A stretch of DNA of 64,000 nt from Paraburkholderia sp. BL9I2N2 (GCF_004339745.1 NZ_SMGP01000006.1:62001-126000); one strand, 5' to 3'; shown: positions 17,016-27,271, counted from the stretch's first letter. Numbers and translations: made by a program. Notes: generated by a model not told the origin, from the sequence alone.

Positions 17016-18410
17016 TCAGGAATGGTAGGCAGATTCCCCGTGTGAACTGACGTCGAGTCCTTCCCGCTCACCCTCCTGTTCGATACGCAGACCGACCGTC
17101 ATATCGACCAGCTTGAACGCGACGATCGATACCACCGCCGACCAGACCAGGGAGATACCCACGCCCCAACACTGCGCGATCAACTGGGCGAACATATCGT
17201 AGTCGGCGACCTTGTTAGCGACATAATCGTAGACACCGGTGCCACCGAGTCTCGGCGACGCAAACACGCTCGTCAGCAGTGCGCCAACAACTCCCCCGAG
17301 ACAGTGCACACCAAACACGTCGAGCGAGTCGTCGACACCAAGCAGACGCTTCAGCCCGTTCACGCCCCAGTAGCAGACGCCCCCGGCGATCAGGCCCATC
17401 ACGATCGCCCCCATGGGCCCGACGTAGCCGCATGCGGGCGTGATCACGACGAGTCCGGCAATCGCGCCGGACACCGCGCCGAGCATCGACGGCTTCTTCT
17501 TCAGCACCCATTCCACCAGCGTCCACGATACGGTGGCCGCGCATGTGGCGAGCAGGGTCGTGATGAACGCCAGCGTGGCCGCGCCACTGGCTTCGAGGTT
17601 CGAGCCGACGTTAAAACCGAACCAGCCGACCCACAGCAGCGATCCGCCCACCATTGTCATCGTGAGGTTATGCGGTGCCATCGTTTCGCGACCGAAGCCG
17701 GTACGCTTGCCGATCATGACCGCGCCGACCAGCGCCGCGATGCCAGCGTTAATGTGCACCACCGTGCCGCCCGCAAAATCGATCGCACCCTTCTGGAACA
17801 GGAAGCCCGCGGTCGCGGTCGCCTTCTCGCCCGCGGCACCGCTCGTGTAGGCATCCGGACCAGGCCAGTACCAGACCATATGTGCAATCGGAAGATATGA
17901 GAACGTGAACCATAGCACCATGAAAAGCAGCACCGCGGAGAATTTGGCGCGCTCAGCGATGCCGCCGATGATCAACGCCGGGGTAATCGCCGCGAACGTC
18001 AACTGGAATGACACATAGATGAATTCCGGAATCACGACACCCTTGCTGAACGTCGACGCCGTCGAGTCTGGCGTAATGCCGGCAAGAAACGCCTTGCTCA
18101 AACCGCCGAAGAAGGCATTGCCCTCGGTGAAGGCGATGCTGTAGCCATACACGGCCCACAATACGCCAAGCAGGCAGAACACCACGAGTGTCTGCATCAG
18201 CACGGACAACATGTTCTTGGCACGCACCATGCCGCCGTAAAACAGCCCGAGGCCCGGCGCGGCCATCATCACGACGAGCAGCGTGGCGACGATCATCCAG
18301 GCGGTATCGCCCTTGTTCGGTACTGGTGCGGCTGCGGCGTTCTGCGCGTACACCGGCACAGCGAACGCCAGCATCATGAGTAACGCAAAAACCCTGTTCA
18401 GTCTTTTCAT
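17016..18410 (-). CDS. amtB: Ammonium transporter
   Basis: A 464-residue inner-membrane ammonium channel. The start at 18410 gives a signal peptide (MKRLNRVFALLMML...VYAQ), normal for AmtB; the open frame upstream is unrelated. Eleven membrane segments follow. Landmarks: GLGLFYGGMVRAKN, WYWPGPDAY, the first pore histidine in VVHINAGIAALVGA, GWFGFNVGSNL and the second in VFGVHCLGGVVGALL; the C-terminal tail that contacts GlnK is present. No glnK gene accompanies it. It lies 257 bases downstream of the split glutamate synthase genes and in the same direction, fitting a nitrogen-assimilation unit. Confidence 0.93.
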   Translation of the reverse strand: MKRLNRVFALLMMLAFAVPVYAQNAAAAPVPNKGDTAWMIVATLLVVMMAAPGLGLFYGGMVRAKNMLSVLMQTLVVFCLLGVLWAVYGYSIAFTEGNAFFGGLSKAFLAGITPDSTASTFSKGVVIPEFIYVSFQLTFAAITPALIIGGIAERAKFSAVLLFMVLWFTFSYLPIAHMVWYWPGPDAYTSGAAGEKATATAGFLFQKGAIDFAGGTVVHINAGIAALVGAVMIGKRTGFGRETMAPHNLTMTMVGGSLLWVGWFGFNVGSNLEASGAATLAFITTLLATCAATVSWTLVEWVLKKKPSMLGAVSGAIAGLVVITPACGYVGPMGAIVMGLIAGGVCYWGVNGLKRLLGVDDSLDVFGVHCLGGVVGALLTSVFASPRLGGTGVYDYVANKVADYDMFAQLIAQCWGVGISLVWSAVVSIVAFKLVDMTVGLRIEQEGEREGLDVSSHGESAYHS

Positions 18411-18667
18411 TGCGCGATCCTGTAGAAAACGTCGAGGCGTGCTCGTGCGCAATGGACCATGCGCAAGCAGGCGGTGACCGTGATGAGTGTGGGGTAAAAC
18501 AGAATCCAATGGCGACTGCTACGCTGGTCTAAACCAGCGGCGATACCCGACCGCCGCGGCGCGGTCCTCCGTTAGCGCCGCACACAATGCATCAACCTCC
18601 GCGACAGTCCCGACGCCCGGCGTTACTCGCATGGCGAGCCCGCACCGGGCGTCGAATCCCGCACCGA

Positions 18668-20029
18668 TCAGTACGTCTGCCCCGGAATCCACGACGTACC
18701 GGCGAGCGGAATGCGCGCCATGGCAGCGGCTTCCACCGTCAGCGCGACGAGGTCCTCCGGTTCGAGGTGATGCACGTTCTGCTTGCCGCAGGCGCGCGCG
18801 ATTGTCGTCAGTTCCATGTTCAGCGTTTTCAGGTAGTTGCGCACGCGGCGCGATCCTTCTTCCGGCTGCACACGCTGTTCGAGGACCGCGTCCTGGGTCG
18901 TCACGCCGACCGGGCATTTGCCGGTGTGGCAGTGATGACAGAACCCCGGCGAAGTGCCAAGCGCGGCATAATCCGCGATTGCCGGATGCAGCGCGCCGTT
19001 CTGGAAGTACGTATCGCTATTGCAGCCGAGCGCCATCAGCATGCCCTGCCCGATCGCGACCGCGTCGGCGCCCATCGCAAGCGCCTTGGCCACGTCCGCA
19101 CCGGAGCGAATGCCGCCCGACACGATCAACTGCACCGTACCCTTCATGTTCAGATCTTCAAGTGCATCCACCGCCTGACGAACCGCCGCCAGGGTCGGAA
19201 TACCCACGTTCTCGATGAAACAGGTCTGCGTGGCCGCCGTGCCGCCCTGCATACCGTCTATCACGACTACATCCGCGCCCGCATGCACAGCCAGCTTGAC
19301 GTCATTGAACGTGCGTGTCGCACCGACCTTCACGTAGATCGGCGTTTTCCAATCGGTGAATTCGCGCAGTTCCTGAATCTTGATCGCCAGATCGTCGGGG
19401 CCGGTCCAGTCCGGATGGCGGCTTGCCGAGCGCTGATCGACACCGGCAGGCAGCGTGCGCATCGCCGCGACCCGCGGATTCACCTTCTGCCCGAGCAGCA
19501 TGCCGCCGCCCCCCGGCTTCGCGCCCTGTCCGATCACGATTTCGATGGCGTCGGCACGGCGCACGTCGTCCGGATTCCAGCCGTAGCGCGACGGCAGGCA
19601 CTGATACACCAGGGTCTTCGACGAGCGGCGCTCTTCCTGCGTCATACCACCGTCGCCCGTCGTGGTGGACGTGCCCATTGAGGTGGCCGCCTGGCCGAGT
19701 GCTTCCTTGACGTTCGCCGACAACGCGCCGAAGCTCATGCCCGCAATCGTGATCGGGATATCCAGCACGACCGGCCTGGTGGCGAAACGCGTGCCGAGCA
19801 CGGTTTGCGTCGTACATTTCTCGCGATACCCTTCGAGCGGATAGCGCGACAGTGAAGCGCCGAGAAACAGCAGATCGTCGAAATGCGGCACGCGGCGCTT
19901 GGCGCCCAAACCACGAATTTCATAGAGACCACGTTGCGCGGCGGTGTGGATGTAGTCGATCGTCTTGCGGTCGTAGCCTTGCGACTCTTCCTGTTGCAAG
20001 CGGGCGAAATAGATGGGTTTGGCTTCCAT
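18668..20029 (-). CDS. glxD: Glutamate synthase-type FMN/Fe-S subunit (GlxD / MgsC-like)
   Basis: A 453-residue stand-alone version of the FMN-binding synthase domain of GltB. Key pieces: ITIAGMSFGALS, GDGGMTQEE, GQGAKPGGGGML, VKVGA, DGMQGGTAATQT, SGGIRSGADVAKA and the iron-sulfur cysteines in CHHCHTGKCPVG. It is the catalytic subunit of a three-gene split enzyme with the two genes upstream. In methylotrophs this trio (MgsABC) is N-methylglutamate synthase; in rhizobia it is GlxBCD of less certain function. Start at 20029, 50 bases after the GXGXG subunit. The type III glutamine synthetase upstream supports an amide-transfer role. Confidence 0.88.
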   Translation of the reverse strand: MEAKPIYFARLQQEESQGYDRKTIDYIHTAAQRGLYEIRGLGAKRRVPHFDDLLFLGASLSRYPLEGYREKCTTQTVLGTRFATRPVVLDIPITIAGMSFGALSANVKEALGQAATSMGTSTTTGDGGMTQEERRSSKTLVYQCLPSRYGWNPDDVRRADAIEIVIGQGAKPGGGGMLLGQKVNPRVAAMRTLPAGVDQRSASRHPDWTGPDDLAIKIQELREFTDWKTPIYVKVGATRTFNDVKLAVHAGADVVVIDGMQGGTAATQTCFIENVGIPTLAAVRQAVDALEDLNMKGTVQLIVSGGIRSGADVAKALAMGADAVAIGQGMLMALGCNSDTYFQNGALHPAIADYAALGTSPGFCHHCHTGKCPVGVTTQDAVLEQRVQPEEGSRRVRNYLKTLNMELTTIARACGKQNVHHLEPEDLVALTVEAAAMARIPLAGTSWIPGQTY

Positions 20030-20079
20030 GGGGGACCTTCTCGATAAACTGGGTGTTCGGTTACCGGTTCAACCGGTGC

Positions 20080-20769
20080 TCAATATTCCTGGTCCGCGTC
20101 GGCGTTCCAGTGGTAGAGCGTGCGGGCCGATGCAATGCGTTTGAACGAGCGCGGGTCGTGCGCGAGCCCCGCCGCGTCGAGCAGCGCGCCGACGGCCGTC
20201 ACGTCCGCGTCGGTCATCGGCTCGAACCGCGCATCCGCACCGAGCGACTTCACCTCGCCGCGCACGTACAGCACGGCCTCATACAACGAGTCGCCCAGGG
20301 CGTCGCCCGCATCGCCGCAGATCACCATGCGACCGGCCTGTGCCATGAACGCCGAGAAGCTGCCCACCGATCCGCCGACCACGATGTCGCCACCCTTGAG
20401 CGAGATGCCGCAGCGCAAGCCCGCATCGCCGTCGATCACGAGCAGCCCGCCGTGGGCCGAGGCCCCCGCGCCGTTCGATGCAAAGCCCTTCACGTGCACC
20501 TTGCCGCTCATCATGTTTTCCGCGGCGCCGGTACCGGCACTGCCCTCCACGGTGATCGTCGCAAGCTGGTTCATGCCGCCCACGTAGTAACCGGCGTGTC
20601 CCTGCACCGTGATGGCGACGTGCGCGTTGACGCCCACCGCAATGTTGTGCGCGCCGTTGGGCGACGCGATGTCGACCGTCACACCTTCGAGCGCCTCTTT
20701 CGAACCATGCAGGTACTGGTTCAATTCGCGGACCGACGACCCCTCAAGGTCAAACTTCATGCTTTCCAT
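20080..20769 (-). CDS. glxC: Glutamate synthase-type GXGXG subunit (GlxC / MgsB-like)
   Basis: A 229-residue right-handed beta-helix protein equal to the C-terminal GXGXG domain of GltB, a structural scaffold. Repeats of the type GxGxxA/GGMN are visible (GHAGYYVGGMNQ, GSAGTGAAENMMSG, GASAHGGLLVIDGDAG, GGDIVVGGSVG, GDAGDALGD). The gene starts inside the end of the amidotransferase gene (ATG at 20769, or 20760 as MKFDLEG), so translation of the two is probably coupled. It forms the enzyme with GlxB and GlxD. Confidence 0.88.
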   Translation of the reverse strand: MESMKFDLEGSSVRELNQYLHGSKEALEGVTVDIASPNGAHNIAVGVNAHVAITVQGHAGYYVGGMNQLATITVEGSAGTGAAENMMSGKVHVKGFASNGAGASAHGGLLVIDGDAGLRCGISLKGGDIVVGGSVGSFSAFMAQAGRMVICGDAGDALGDSLYEAVLYVRGEVKSLGADARFEPMTDADVTAVGALLDAAGLAHDPRSFKRIASARTLYHWNADADQEY

Positions 20770-21665
20770 ACATACATCTCCTCGGGGGCGGGTTCGAATA
20801 CCCTGGCGTTTTTGATGTCCGGCAGGTGCGCGAGTGAACGGAACTCGGAAGCGATCGCGACGTAGTCGTCGTTCTCAGCGACGACTGCCGGCTTGCAGGC
20901 GAACGGGTCGCGAATCAGCGCGAGCTCCGTCGAGGTGCCCATCAGGAACGTGTAGAAGCCGTCGAGTTCCTCGAAGCCCTTCTGCAACGCGACCGGCAGT
21001 TCATCGCCTTCACGCAGACGCCACTCGAGAAAGCGGCAGGCGGCCTCGGTATCGTTGTCCGTTTCGAAGCGGATGCCTTGCGGCTCCAGTTTGCGGCGCA
21101 CGCCATGCGCATTCGACAGCGAGCCGTTGTGCACGAGGCAGAAGTCTTCACCCGCCGTGAACGGGTGGGCACGATCCGGCGTGACCGCGGATTCCGTCGC
21201 CATCCGTGTATGGCCGACGAGATGCGAGCCCGTCAGCTTCGAGAAGTCGTAACGTTGCGCGACCTCGGCGGGCGACCCGATGTCCTTGTACAGATCGATC
21301 GAGCGCCCGGTGGACAGCAGGAACAGCTTCGGAAAACGCTCGGTGAGCCACGCCTTCACGGTCTCGACGTTGCCGCTCACGGTCAGCACCGCATGATTGC
21401 CCTTCGCTTCGACGTGCGCGTTCACATTGAGCGCGCCATCGAGCGCGTCGAGCAATGCGTTCCAGTCGAAGTCGCTGCCAGCCTCCGTAAAACCCGCATA
21501 GAGGCTCAGCTTGCGCCGGCCTTCGGCGACCGCGCTGCCGAACACGGCGAGTCCGGCCGAGTCAGGGCCGCGTTCGGTCATGCCGATCAGCATCGGCACC
21601 ATCAACTGACCGAGTTGCGCACGCAGTGCCGGTGTCTTGACCAGCAAGCCTACGATTCCACACAT
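20757..21665 (-). CDS. glxB: Class II glutamine amidotransferase subunit (GlxB / MgsA-like)
   Basis: A 302-residue Ntn-type amidotransferase. The start at 21665 is fixed by MCGIVGLL: Cys2 becomes the N-terminal nucleophile after Met removal. Further family motifs are RGPDSAG, GHTRMATES, HPFTAGEDFCLVHNGSLSN and TDTEAACRFLEWRL. It releases the amide nitrogen (or a methylamine from gamma-glutamylmethylamide in the MgsA role) for the FMN subunit. It lies 11 bases after the glutamine synthetase gene, and its end overlaps glxC, so all three are one translational unit. Confidence 0.9.
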   Translation of the reverse strand: MCGIVGLLVKTPALRAQLGQLMVPMLIGMTERGPDSAGLAVFGSAVAEGRRKLSLYAGFTEAGSDFDWNALLDALDGALNVNAHVEAKGNHAVLTVSGNVETVKAWLTERFPKLFLLSTGRSIDLYKDIGSPAEVAQRYDFSKLTGSHLVGHTRMATESAVTPDRAHPFTAGEDFCLVHNGSLSNAHGVRRKLEPQGIRFETDNDTEAACRFLEWRLREGDELPVALQKGFEELDGFYTFLMGTSTELALIRDPFACKPAVVAENDDYVAIASEFRSLAHLPDIKNARVFEPAPEEMYVWKA

Positions 21666-21676
21666 AGTCGTACCCC

Positions 21677-23065
21677 TTAAAAGAATTCCAGATAGCTTTT
21701 CATTTCCCAGTCCGAGACGTGACGCATGTACTCGAGCCATTCCATCCGTTTGAGCTTGATGAACTCGTCGGCAACCGGACCCAGCGCGTCGCAGATCAGC
21801 CGATCGCTTTCGAGCGCGTCGAGTGCCTGTTCCAGGTTCTGCGGCAGAATGCCGATCCGGTGCTCGCGCAATTTTTCGGGCGACCACTCGTAGAGATTTT
21901 CATTGGCCGGGGCACCCGGCGACAGTTCGCGCTCCACGCCGTCGAGACCCGCCGCGATCACTGCCGCCGTCGCGAGGTACGGATTGCACGCGCCATCCGG
22001 CAGACGCAATTCGATGCGCTCGCCCGGCACGCGCACCATGGTCGAGCGGTTGTTGTCGCCATAGCTGATGTAGGCGGGTGCCCAGGTCGCACCCGTCAGC
22101 GAGCGGCCCACGACGAGACGCTTATAGGAATTGACGGTCGGGTTGCACAGCGCGGCGAGTGCCGGCGCGTGCGCGAGTAGACCGGCAGTGAACTGGTAGG
22201 CCAGCGTGGACAAGCCCATGCCGAGTTGGTCGGTTTTGTCCGAAAACAGATTGCGTTCGCCATCGCCGATCGACATGTGCATGTGCATGCCGTTACCCGG
22301 ACGGTTCGCGAACGGTTTCGGCATGAACGAGCAGATCATGCCGAGTTCGTTCGCGATCTCGGAGGCGGCCATCTTGAAGAACACGTAGTGATCGCACGAG
22401 GTCAGGCAATCGGTATACGTGTAGTTGATTTCGAACTGACCGTTCGCGTCTTCGTGATCGATCTGATAGACGTCGATGCCGACCGAGCGCATCGATTCGG
22501 TGAGCTTTTCCAGGAAGACGCGCGTGCGCGACAGCCCCTTGTAGTCGTAGCACGGCTTGGCGAGCGTATCACTCGGGTCGCACGGTTCGACCGCGCCCGT
22601 CATCGAGCGCTTGAGCAGCGAGAACTCCGGCTCCAGTCCGGTGAATAGCGTCCAGCCGCGTTGCGTCATCCGTGCGACCTGCTGCTTCAGTGTGACGCGT
22701 GAATCGAATGCCCACGGTTCTCCGTCGACGTGACCATCGCAAACGATTCGCGCGAGGCCGTCCTGCCACGGAACCGGTGTGAGCGTCGACAGATCGCCCA
22801 CCGCCATGTAGTCGGGACCGTTCGGCTCGATACCCACGCCCCAGATCGCGAAGCCCGCAAAGCCGGCGCCGGCCTTCAGTACGCCCTTGAGATGCGCGAC
22901 CGGGACCGACTTGGCCTTCGCGACCCCGTGAATATCCACGAATTGCGCCAACACGTATTTCACGCCGCGTTGCGTGAGGTAGTCCTGCGCCTCTTCAGCC
23001 GAGCCAAAGCGGGGCACGCTACCCAACTCGTTGACCGGCAGCTTGCTCGCATCGTTCAGGTTCAT
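21677..23065 (-). CDS. glnT: Type III glutamine synthetase (GlnT; possible gamma-glutamylmethylamide synthetase)
   Basis: A 462-residue glutamine synthetase-family ligase. Start at 23065 (MNLNDASK) with GGAG 5 bases upstream. The N-terminal beta-grasp ([21 protein letters not shown]) and the catalytic domain ([93 protein letters not shown]) are complete. Lacks the adenylylation tyrosine region of GlnA. Relatives act as glutamine synthetase or, in methylamine users, as GmaS. First gene of the leftward cluster, divergent from an XRE-cupin regulator (190 bases between starts). Confidence 0.88.
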   Translation of the reverse strand: MNLNDASKLPVNELGSVPRFGSAEEAQDYLTQRGVKYVLAQFVDIHGVAKAKSVPVAHLKGVLKAGAGFAGFAIWGVGIEPNGPDYMAVGDLSTLTPVPWQDGLARIVCDGHVDGEPWAFDSRVTLKQQVARMTQRGWTLFTGLEPEFSLLKRSMTGAVEPCDPSDTLAKPCYDYKGLSRTRVFLEKLTESMRSVGIDVYQIDHEDANGQFEINYTYTDCLTSCDHYVFFKMAASEIANELGMICSFMPKPFANRPGNGMHMHMSIGDGERNLFSDKTDQLGMGLSTLAYQFTAGLLAHAPALAALCNPTVNSYKRLVVGRSLTGATWAPAYISYGDNNRSTMVRVPGERIELRLPDGACNPYLATAAVIAAGLDGVERELSPGAPANENLYEWSPEKLREHRIGILPQNLEQALDALESDRLICDALGPVADEFIKLKRMEWLEYMRHVSDWEMKSYLEFF

Positions 23066-23255
23066 CGTCACTCCTTGCACCACCATCGCTGGCTGATTGG
23101 CGAGTCATGCCCCATTGCACGACCCCACTGCGAGCCTGTTCGCAGCGTCAATACAAATTTATTACTGTGTAACAATAGTTCCCAACAAGAAACATTCAGG
23201 GCGCAATGCGGCCTTTCTTATCTGCTACCCTCACGCCTTTCAACGAGGTTCAACC

Positions 23256-23858
23256 ATGCAAAACGGCGAAGACAGCAAAAACTCGCTCGAACGCTATCTG
23301 GGTGCCACGATCCGCGAACTTCGCCAGCGCCACGGACTGACCATCGCCCAGGTGTCGGAGCAAGCCGGGATCAGCCGCGGCATGCTCTCGAAGATCGAGA
23401 ACGCCCAGACTTCCACCGGGCTCGACGTGCTCAACCGGATCGCCAATGCGCTCGGTGTGTCGATGTCCACCCTGTTCCGCCGCTTCGACGTTCCCGAAGG
23501 CGGCGCCCAGCTCGTGAAGAAGGACGAAGGCATGGAGGTGGTCCGTAAAGGCACCAAACGAGGCCACACCTATCACCTGCTTGCCTACGACCAGGGCCCC
23601 AAAAAACTGTTCGAGCCGTTCCTGATCACGATGGACGACGAATCGGAAACCTTCCCCGTCTTCGAACACCAGGGCACCGAGTTCATCCACATGCTCAAGG
23701 GTGTCATCGAGTACCGGCACGGCCAGCAAACGTACATCCTGCATCCCGGCGACACCCTCACCTTCCAGGCCGACGTGCCCCACGGTCCCGAGCGGCTGAT
23801 CAAAATGCCGATCCAGTTCCTGTCCATCTTCGTGTACGGCGAAGGTGACCGGGACTGA
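23256..23858 (+). CDS. XRE-cupin transcriptional regulator
   Basis: A 200-residue regulator. Start at 23256 (MQNGEDSKN) with GAGG about 10 bases upstream; the frame is open further back, through the promoter region. The helix-turn-helix lies at residues 15-70 (LRQRHGLTIAQVSEQAGISRGMLSKIENAQTS), followed by a C-terminal cupin (about 110-195; HQGTEFIHMLKG, HPGDTLTFQADVPHGP) that probably senses a small ligand. Divergent from glnT, so it is the likely local regulator of the glnT-glx-amtB group. Confidence 0.9.
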   Translation: MQNGEDSKNSLERYLGATIRELRQRHGLTIAQVSEQAGISRGMLSKIENAQTSTGLDVLNRIANALGVSMSTLFRRFDVPEGGAQLVKKDEGMEVVRKGTKRGHTYHLLAYDQGPKKLFEPFLITMDDESETFPVFEHQGTEFIHMLKGVIEYRHGQQTYILHPGDTLTFQADVPHGPERLIKMPIQFLSIFVYGEGDRD

Positions 23859-24090
23859 TGCGTCTTCATTCGCCGCTACTTCTTACGCAACCTCCGTGCC
23901 ATGATTACCAATGGGAACATAAGATTCATGATGGGAAACACTTTGGGCGAACCGACGGCATGAAACGGGTGACTTCCGCGGATCCTCACCGCATCAAAGC
24001 AGTGCGGTTTACTGACCTGCGCGGTGCCTCTCTGCACAGGAACGGTACCTCGGGTTCAGATACATCAACAGCATGACTTATACAAAGTGG
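23859..24090. other. Intergenic region between convergent genes
   Basis: Lies between the XRE-cupin stop and the stop of the leftward hutG-type gene. Slightly AT-richer than its surroundings. No gene, repeat or clear terminator was seen. Confidence 0.4.
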
Positions 24091-24885
24091 TCACAGGTGC
24101 TCGAGCGCATTCAGCGCGCCGCCCACCATGCGTTGCAGCGTCGGCTGAAGCGCCGCGGCGCGTGCGTCGTGATAGGAGAACGGCGCGTCTTCATTCATGT
24201 AGATGCACTGACACATTTCAAGCTGAACCGCGTGGATACCGCGCCCGGGTTCGCCATAGTGACGCGTGATGTAACCACCCTTGAAGCGGCCGTTCGCGAC
24301 CCACGTATAGGCGCTGCCCGCAGCGGCTCGTTCGGCGGCGCTTTGCACGAGTGCGTTTGCGGTGCGGCCGTCTTGCGTCCCGAGATTGAGATCCGGCAAC
24401 TTCGCGTCGAAAAGGCGCGGCAGTACGCTCGCGATCGAATGTGCTTCCCATAACAGTACATTCGGATGCCGCTCGCGCAGCCTCGCCAACTCCGCTTGCA
24501 ATGCCGTGTGGTATGGCTGCCAATAGGCAGCCACGCGGCGTTGCTTCTCCGCCTGATCGGGTTCCTGGCCGGGCCGGTAAACCGCTTCGCCCCGAAACGT
24601 CTCCGTCGGACAGAGGCCCGTCGTCGTTTGCCCGGGGTACAGACTCTCGTCGTTCGGCGGCCGGTTCAGGTCGATCACATAGCGCGAGAGTCGCGCACCC
24701 AGCAAGGTCGCGCCCAGCGCTTTCGCAAAGTCGTAGAGACGGTCGAGATACCAGTCGGTGTCCGTCACACTCAGTGCCACCTCCGAATACCCATGCTTCA
24801 ACGACGACGGAATCTCCATGCCGAGATGCGGGATCGAAATCAGCAATGGCGCATCGCCACGATGCAGGTTGTAAAGCTCAGTCAT
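24091..24885 (-). CDS. hutG: N-formylglutamate deformylase
   Basis: A 264-residue amidohydrolase of the N-formylglutamate amidohydrolase family (N-formyl-L-glutamate to formate and glutamate, last step of one histidine route). Family motifs: PLLISIPHLGMEIP, SVTDTDWYLDRLYDFA, LSRYVIDLNRPP, LLWEAHSIASVLPRLF, NGRFKGGYITRHYGEP and HAVQLEMCQCIYM. No hutH, hutU or hutI is in the window. It is downstream of the LysR gene in the same direction (23 bases) and may serve the amine pathway to its right, which also has a HutD-like protein. Confidence 0.9.
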   Translation of the reverse strand: MTELYNLHRGDAPLLISIPHLGMEIPSSLKHGYSEVALSVTDTDWYLDRLYDFAKALGATLLGARLSRYVIDLNRPPNDESLYPGQTTTGLCPTETFRGEAVYRPGQEPDQAEKQRRVAAYWQPYHTALQAELARLRERHPNVLLWEAHSIASVLPRLFDAKLPDLNLGTQDGRTANALVQSAAERAAAGSAYTWVANGRFKGGYITRHYGEPGRGIHAVQLEMCQCIYMNEDAPFSYHDARAAALQPTLQRMVGGALNALEHL

Positions 24886-24908
24886 CGTTCACTCCTCTAA
24901 ATGCAGGC

Positions 24909-25874
24909 TCAGCGCAGCGCGTCGTCGGGCAGATGCGGCAATACGCGGGTCAGCGCCGGCCGGATGCTGTGATCGAGCACGCCACGCGTGAGCGTGACGA
25001 TCTCCGACGCGAAGTCGTCCCATTCGCCCTGACGATGCAGCAGAAAAAAGTCACGACGGCCGAGACGGCTATCGGGCAGCGGCAGCACGGCGATATCGTC
25101 GAGATAATGACGCGCCTGCCACAAACACAGCGGCGTCGAAATGGCGAATCCGAGCCGCGCGGCCACGAGGCTCAGCAGCGGATCGGTTGCGTCGAATTCA
25201 TAGCGTCGCGCGCTCTCTATGCCGAGGTGCCGCGCAAACCGCTCGACCTGCTGCCCGATCACGGATCGCGCCGTATAGCGGATCAGCGGCAACTCGAGCG
25301 CAAGTGTGCGCCAGTCCACGTTTTTTCGCTGCGCGAGATGAGACCGCGCCACGACGGCCACGAATGCTTCCGAGAATAACGGCACTTCGACGATCCGCGG
25401 GTCGTTCAAAGGCGTCTGCGTGCAGATCGCGATGTCGAGTTCTCGGTCGTGCAACTGTTTGCTGAGACCCGGCGTCAAGCCGGACCAGAGCGAAATCTGC
25501 CGCGCCGAGCCGGACACCGCGCGGATCAGTTCGGGCCCGACTGTGGCCGCGAACGAATCCACACAGCCGAGCCGCACCGGCAGCTTGCCTGCATGCGAGG
25601 CGTCGCCGACGCGCGAGCTGACCATCTGCGCATGCTCGATTAATGGACCGGCCAGTTCGAGCAGCGCGCGGCCGGCAGTATTCGGCCGCGGCGGCCGGCT
25701 TTCGCGGTCGAACAGATCGACGCCCTGATCGCGCTCCAGCGCACCAATGGCCTGGCTGATCGCGCTCTGGCTCACGCCCAGTTGCTTCGCCGCGCCCGTC
25801 ATGGACCCGGCCTCGCAGACGGCGACAAAAGCCTGCAGCGCGCGCAGGTCGATGGGAGGTTGAGTTCGTCGCAT
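24909..25874 (-). CDS. LysR-family transcriptional regulator
   Basis: A 321-residue regulator. Start at 25874 (MRRTQPPIDLRALQAF) fits the family; the open frame reaches 25991 through promoter DNA. HTH at about residues 8-67 (SMTGAAKQLGVSQSAISQAIGALERD), effector-binding domain from about 95. Divergent from the FAD dehydrogenase operon with 209 bases between starts, so it most likely controls that operon as well as the hutG gene behind it. Confidence 0.9.
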   Translation of the reverse strand: MRRTQPPIDLRALQAFVAVCEAGSMTGAAKQLGVSQSAISQAIGALERDQGVDLFDRESRPPRPNTAGRALLELAGPLIEHAQMVSSRVGDASHAGKLPVRLGCVDSFAATVGPELIRAVSGSARQISLWSGLTPGLSKQLHDRELDIAICTQTPLNDPRIVEVPLFSEAFVAVVARSHLAQRKNVDWRTLALELPLIRYTARSVIGQQVERFARHLGIESARRYEFDATDPLLSLVAARLGFAISTPLCLWQARHYLDDIAVLPLPDSRLGRRDFFLLHRQGEWDDFASEIVTLTRGVLDHSIRPALTRVLPHLPDDALR

Positions 25875-26083
25875 GAAAACTCCGCTGGTTATCGCCTCTG
25901 GAACTTTTCGCCTTCTTGCCCTCTTGTGCTCGTGCCACGGAAGAGTCCGCATGATGTATTTTTTCTTCCGGCATTCGCCGACCATGAGCAATCCACGGTT
26001 CGCATCATAAGTTTGCCTAATACAAAAGTTCTGCGGGGTTTCGGCTGCCTAAAATCGGCTCCATCTTCAACGCAGAGGTTCAC

Positions 26084-27271
26084 ATGAGCCATTACGATTT
26101 TGTTGTGATCGGAGCCGGTGTAATCGGAGCCTCGGTAGCCCATCATCTGGCCGCGCTCGGCGCGAAAAGCGTCCTGGTACTCGAGCGCAGCACCATTGGC
26201 GCGGGCACGACGTCGCAGTCGTCCGGTCTGTTGCGCACCCATTATTCGGTGAAGCAGAACGTCGAACTGGCCCGCTCGTCGTGGTGGGCGTTCAACAATT
26301 TCGCCGAATATGTCGGCGACGACGAAGCGTCGTGCGGTCTCGTCAAATGCGGCTACTTGATCTGCGCACCGGACGGCGACAAGATCGAGCCATTGCGGGC
26401 GTCGTTGAGCGCACAACAGGACATGGGCATCGAGGTCCAACTGCTCGACAGGGCCGAGGCGCGCGAACGCCTGCCGATCGCACAATTCGACGACGCCGCA
26501 TTGATCGGCTACGAGCCGGAAGCGGGTTTCGCGGACGCGTATCTGGTTGCAACCGGCTTCGCACGCGCGGCGCGCCGGCAAGGCGTCAGGATCATCGAGG
26601 GCGTGAGCGTCACCGGCGTTTTGCGCGAGGGACGCAAGGTAGTCGGCGTGGAGACGACGGCGGGCTCGTTCAGTTGCGGCACGCTGATCAGCACGCAGAA
26701 CATCTGGACACCGGAGATCGCCGGCTGGCTGGACGTGGATTTGCCTGTGAAGCCTGAACGTCATACCGTGCTCGCGCTGGAATGCGACGCAGCCGCATAT
26801 TCGTTCAGGATGCCCGCGTTCAAGGATCTCGGCTCGGCCGGCATGCTGTATTACCGCAGCTATGGCGGCAGTCAGATGCTCGTGTCCGAAGGCGTGGTCG
26901 GCGAGACGTTGAATGCTCCGGAGACCGAGCAAGGCGACATCTCGCTCGATTACGTCGGCGAAGTCGGCGCGCAGGTTGCCGAACGCTTTCCCGCATATGA
27001 GACCGCCGGATTGGCGTCGTCGTGGACCGGCGTGTACGACGTCACACCGGACTGGAATCCGGTGCTCGGCTCCGTTGGCGATATCGAAGGACTGGTTGTG
27101 GGATTCGGCTTTTCGGGCCACGGTTTCAAGCTGTCGCCGGGCGTCGGCAAAATTCTCGCGCAGCATGCGCTCGGCCTGAAAACCGATGTGTCGCTCGCCC
27201 CCTACGCATTGGGCCGTTTCGCGAGCGGCGCGCTGCTCGTCGGCAGATACGGCGCCGGCGCTGTGTCCTGA
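26084..27271 (+). CDS. FAD-dependent amine dehydrogenase (DAO family, SoxB-like)
   Basis: A 395-residue flavoprotein of the D-amino-acid oxidase/sarcosine oxidase beta family. The dinucleotide motif VIGAGVIGASVAHHLAALG is at residues 7-25, followed by LERSTIGAGTTSQSSGLLRTHYS; C-terminal GVYDVTPDWNPVLG and GFSGHGFKLSPGVG close the FAD site. RBS AGAGG precedes the ATG. The next genes are etfB, etfA and ETF-quinone oxidoreductase, so it should be a dehydrogenase that hands electrons to ETF, as dimethylglycine and sarcosine dehydrogenases do. Substrate unknown; N-methylated amino acids are the family norm. Confidence 0.85.
   Translation: MSHYDFVVIGAGVIGASVAHHLAALGAKSVLVLERSTIGAGTTSQSSGLLRTHYSVKQNVELARSSWWAFNNFAEYVGDDEASCGLVKCGYLICAPDGDKIEPLRASLSAQQDMGIEVQLLDRAEARERLPIAQFDDAALIGYEPEAGFADAYLVATGFARAARRQGVRIIEGVSVTGVLREGRKVVGVETTAGSFSCGTLISTQNIWTPEIAGWLDVDLPVKPERHTVLALECDAAAYSFRMPAFKDLGSAGMLYYRSYGGSQMLVSEGVVGETLNAPETEQGDISLDYVGEVGAQVAERFPAYETAGLASSWTGVYDVTPDWNPVLGSVGDIEGLVVGFGFSGHGFKLSPGVGKILAQHALGLKTDVSLAPYALGRFASGALLVGRYGAGAVS

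Noticed and set aside
18411-18667. Small leftward frame (132 codons) overlapping the AmtB-glxD gap
   Set aside because: It mostly overlaps the end of glxD in another frame and shows no motif.
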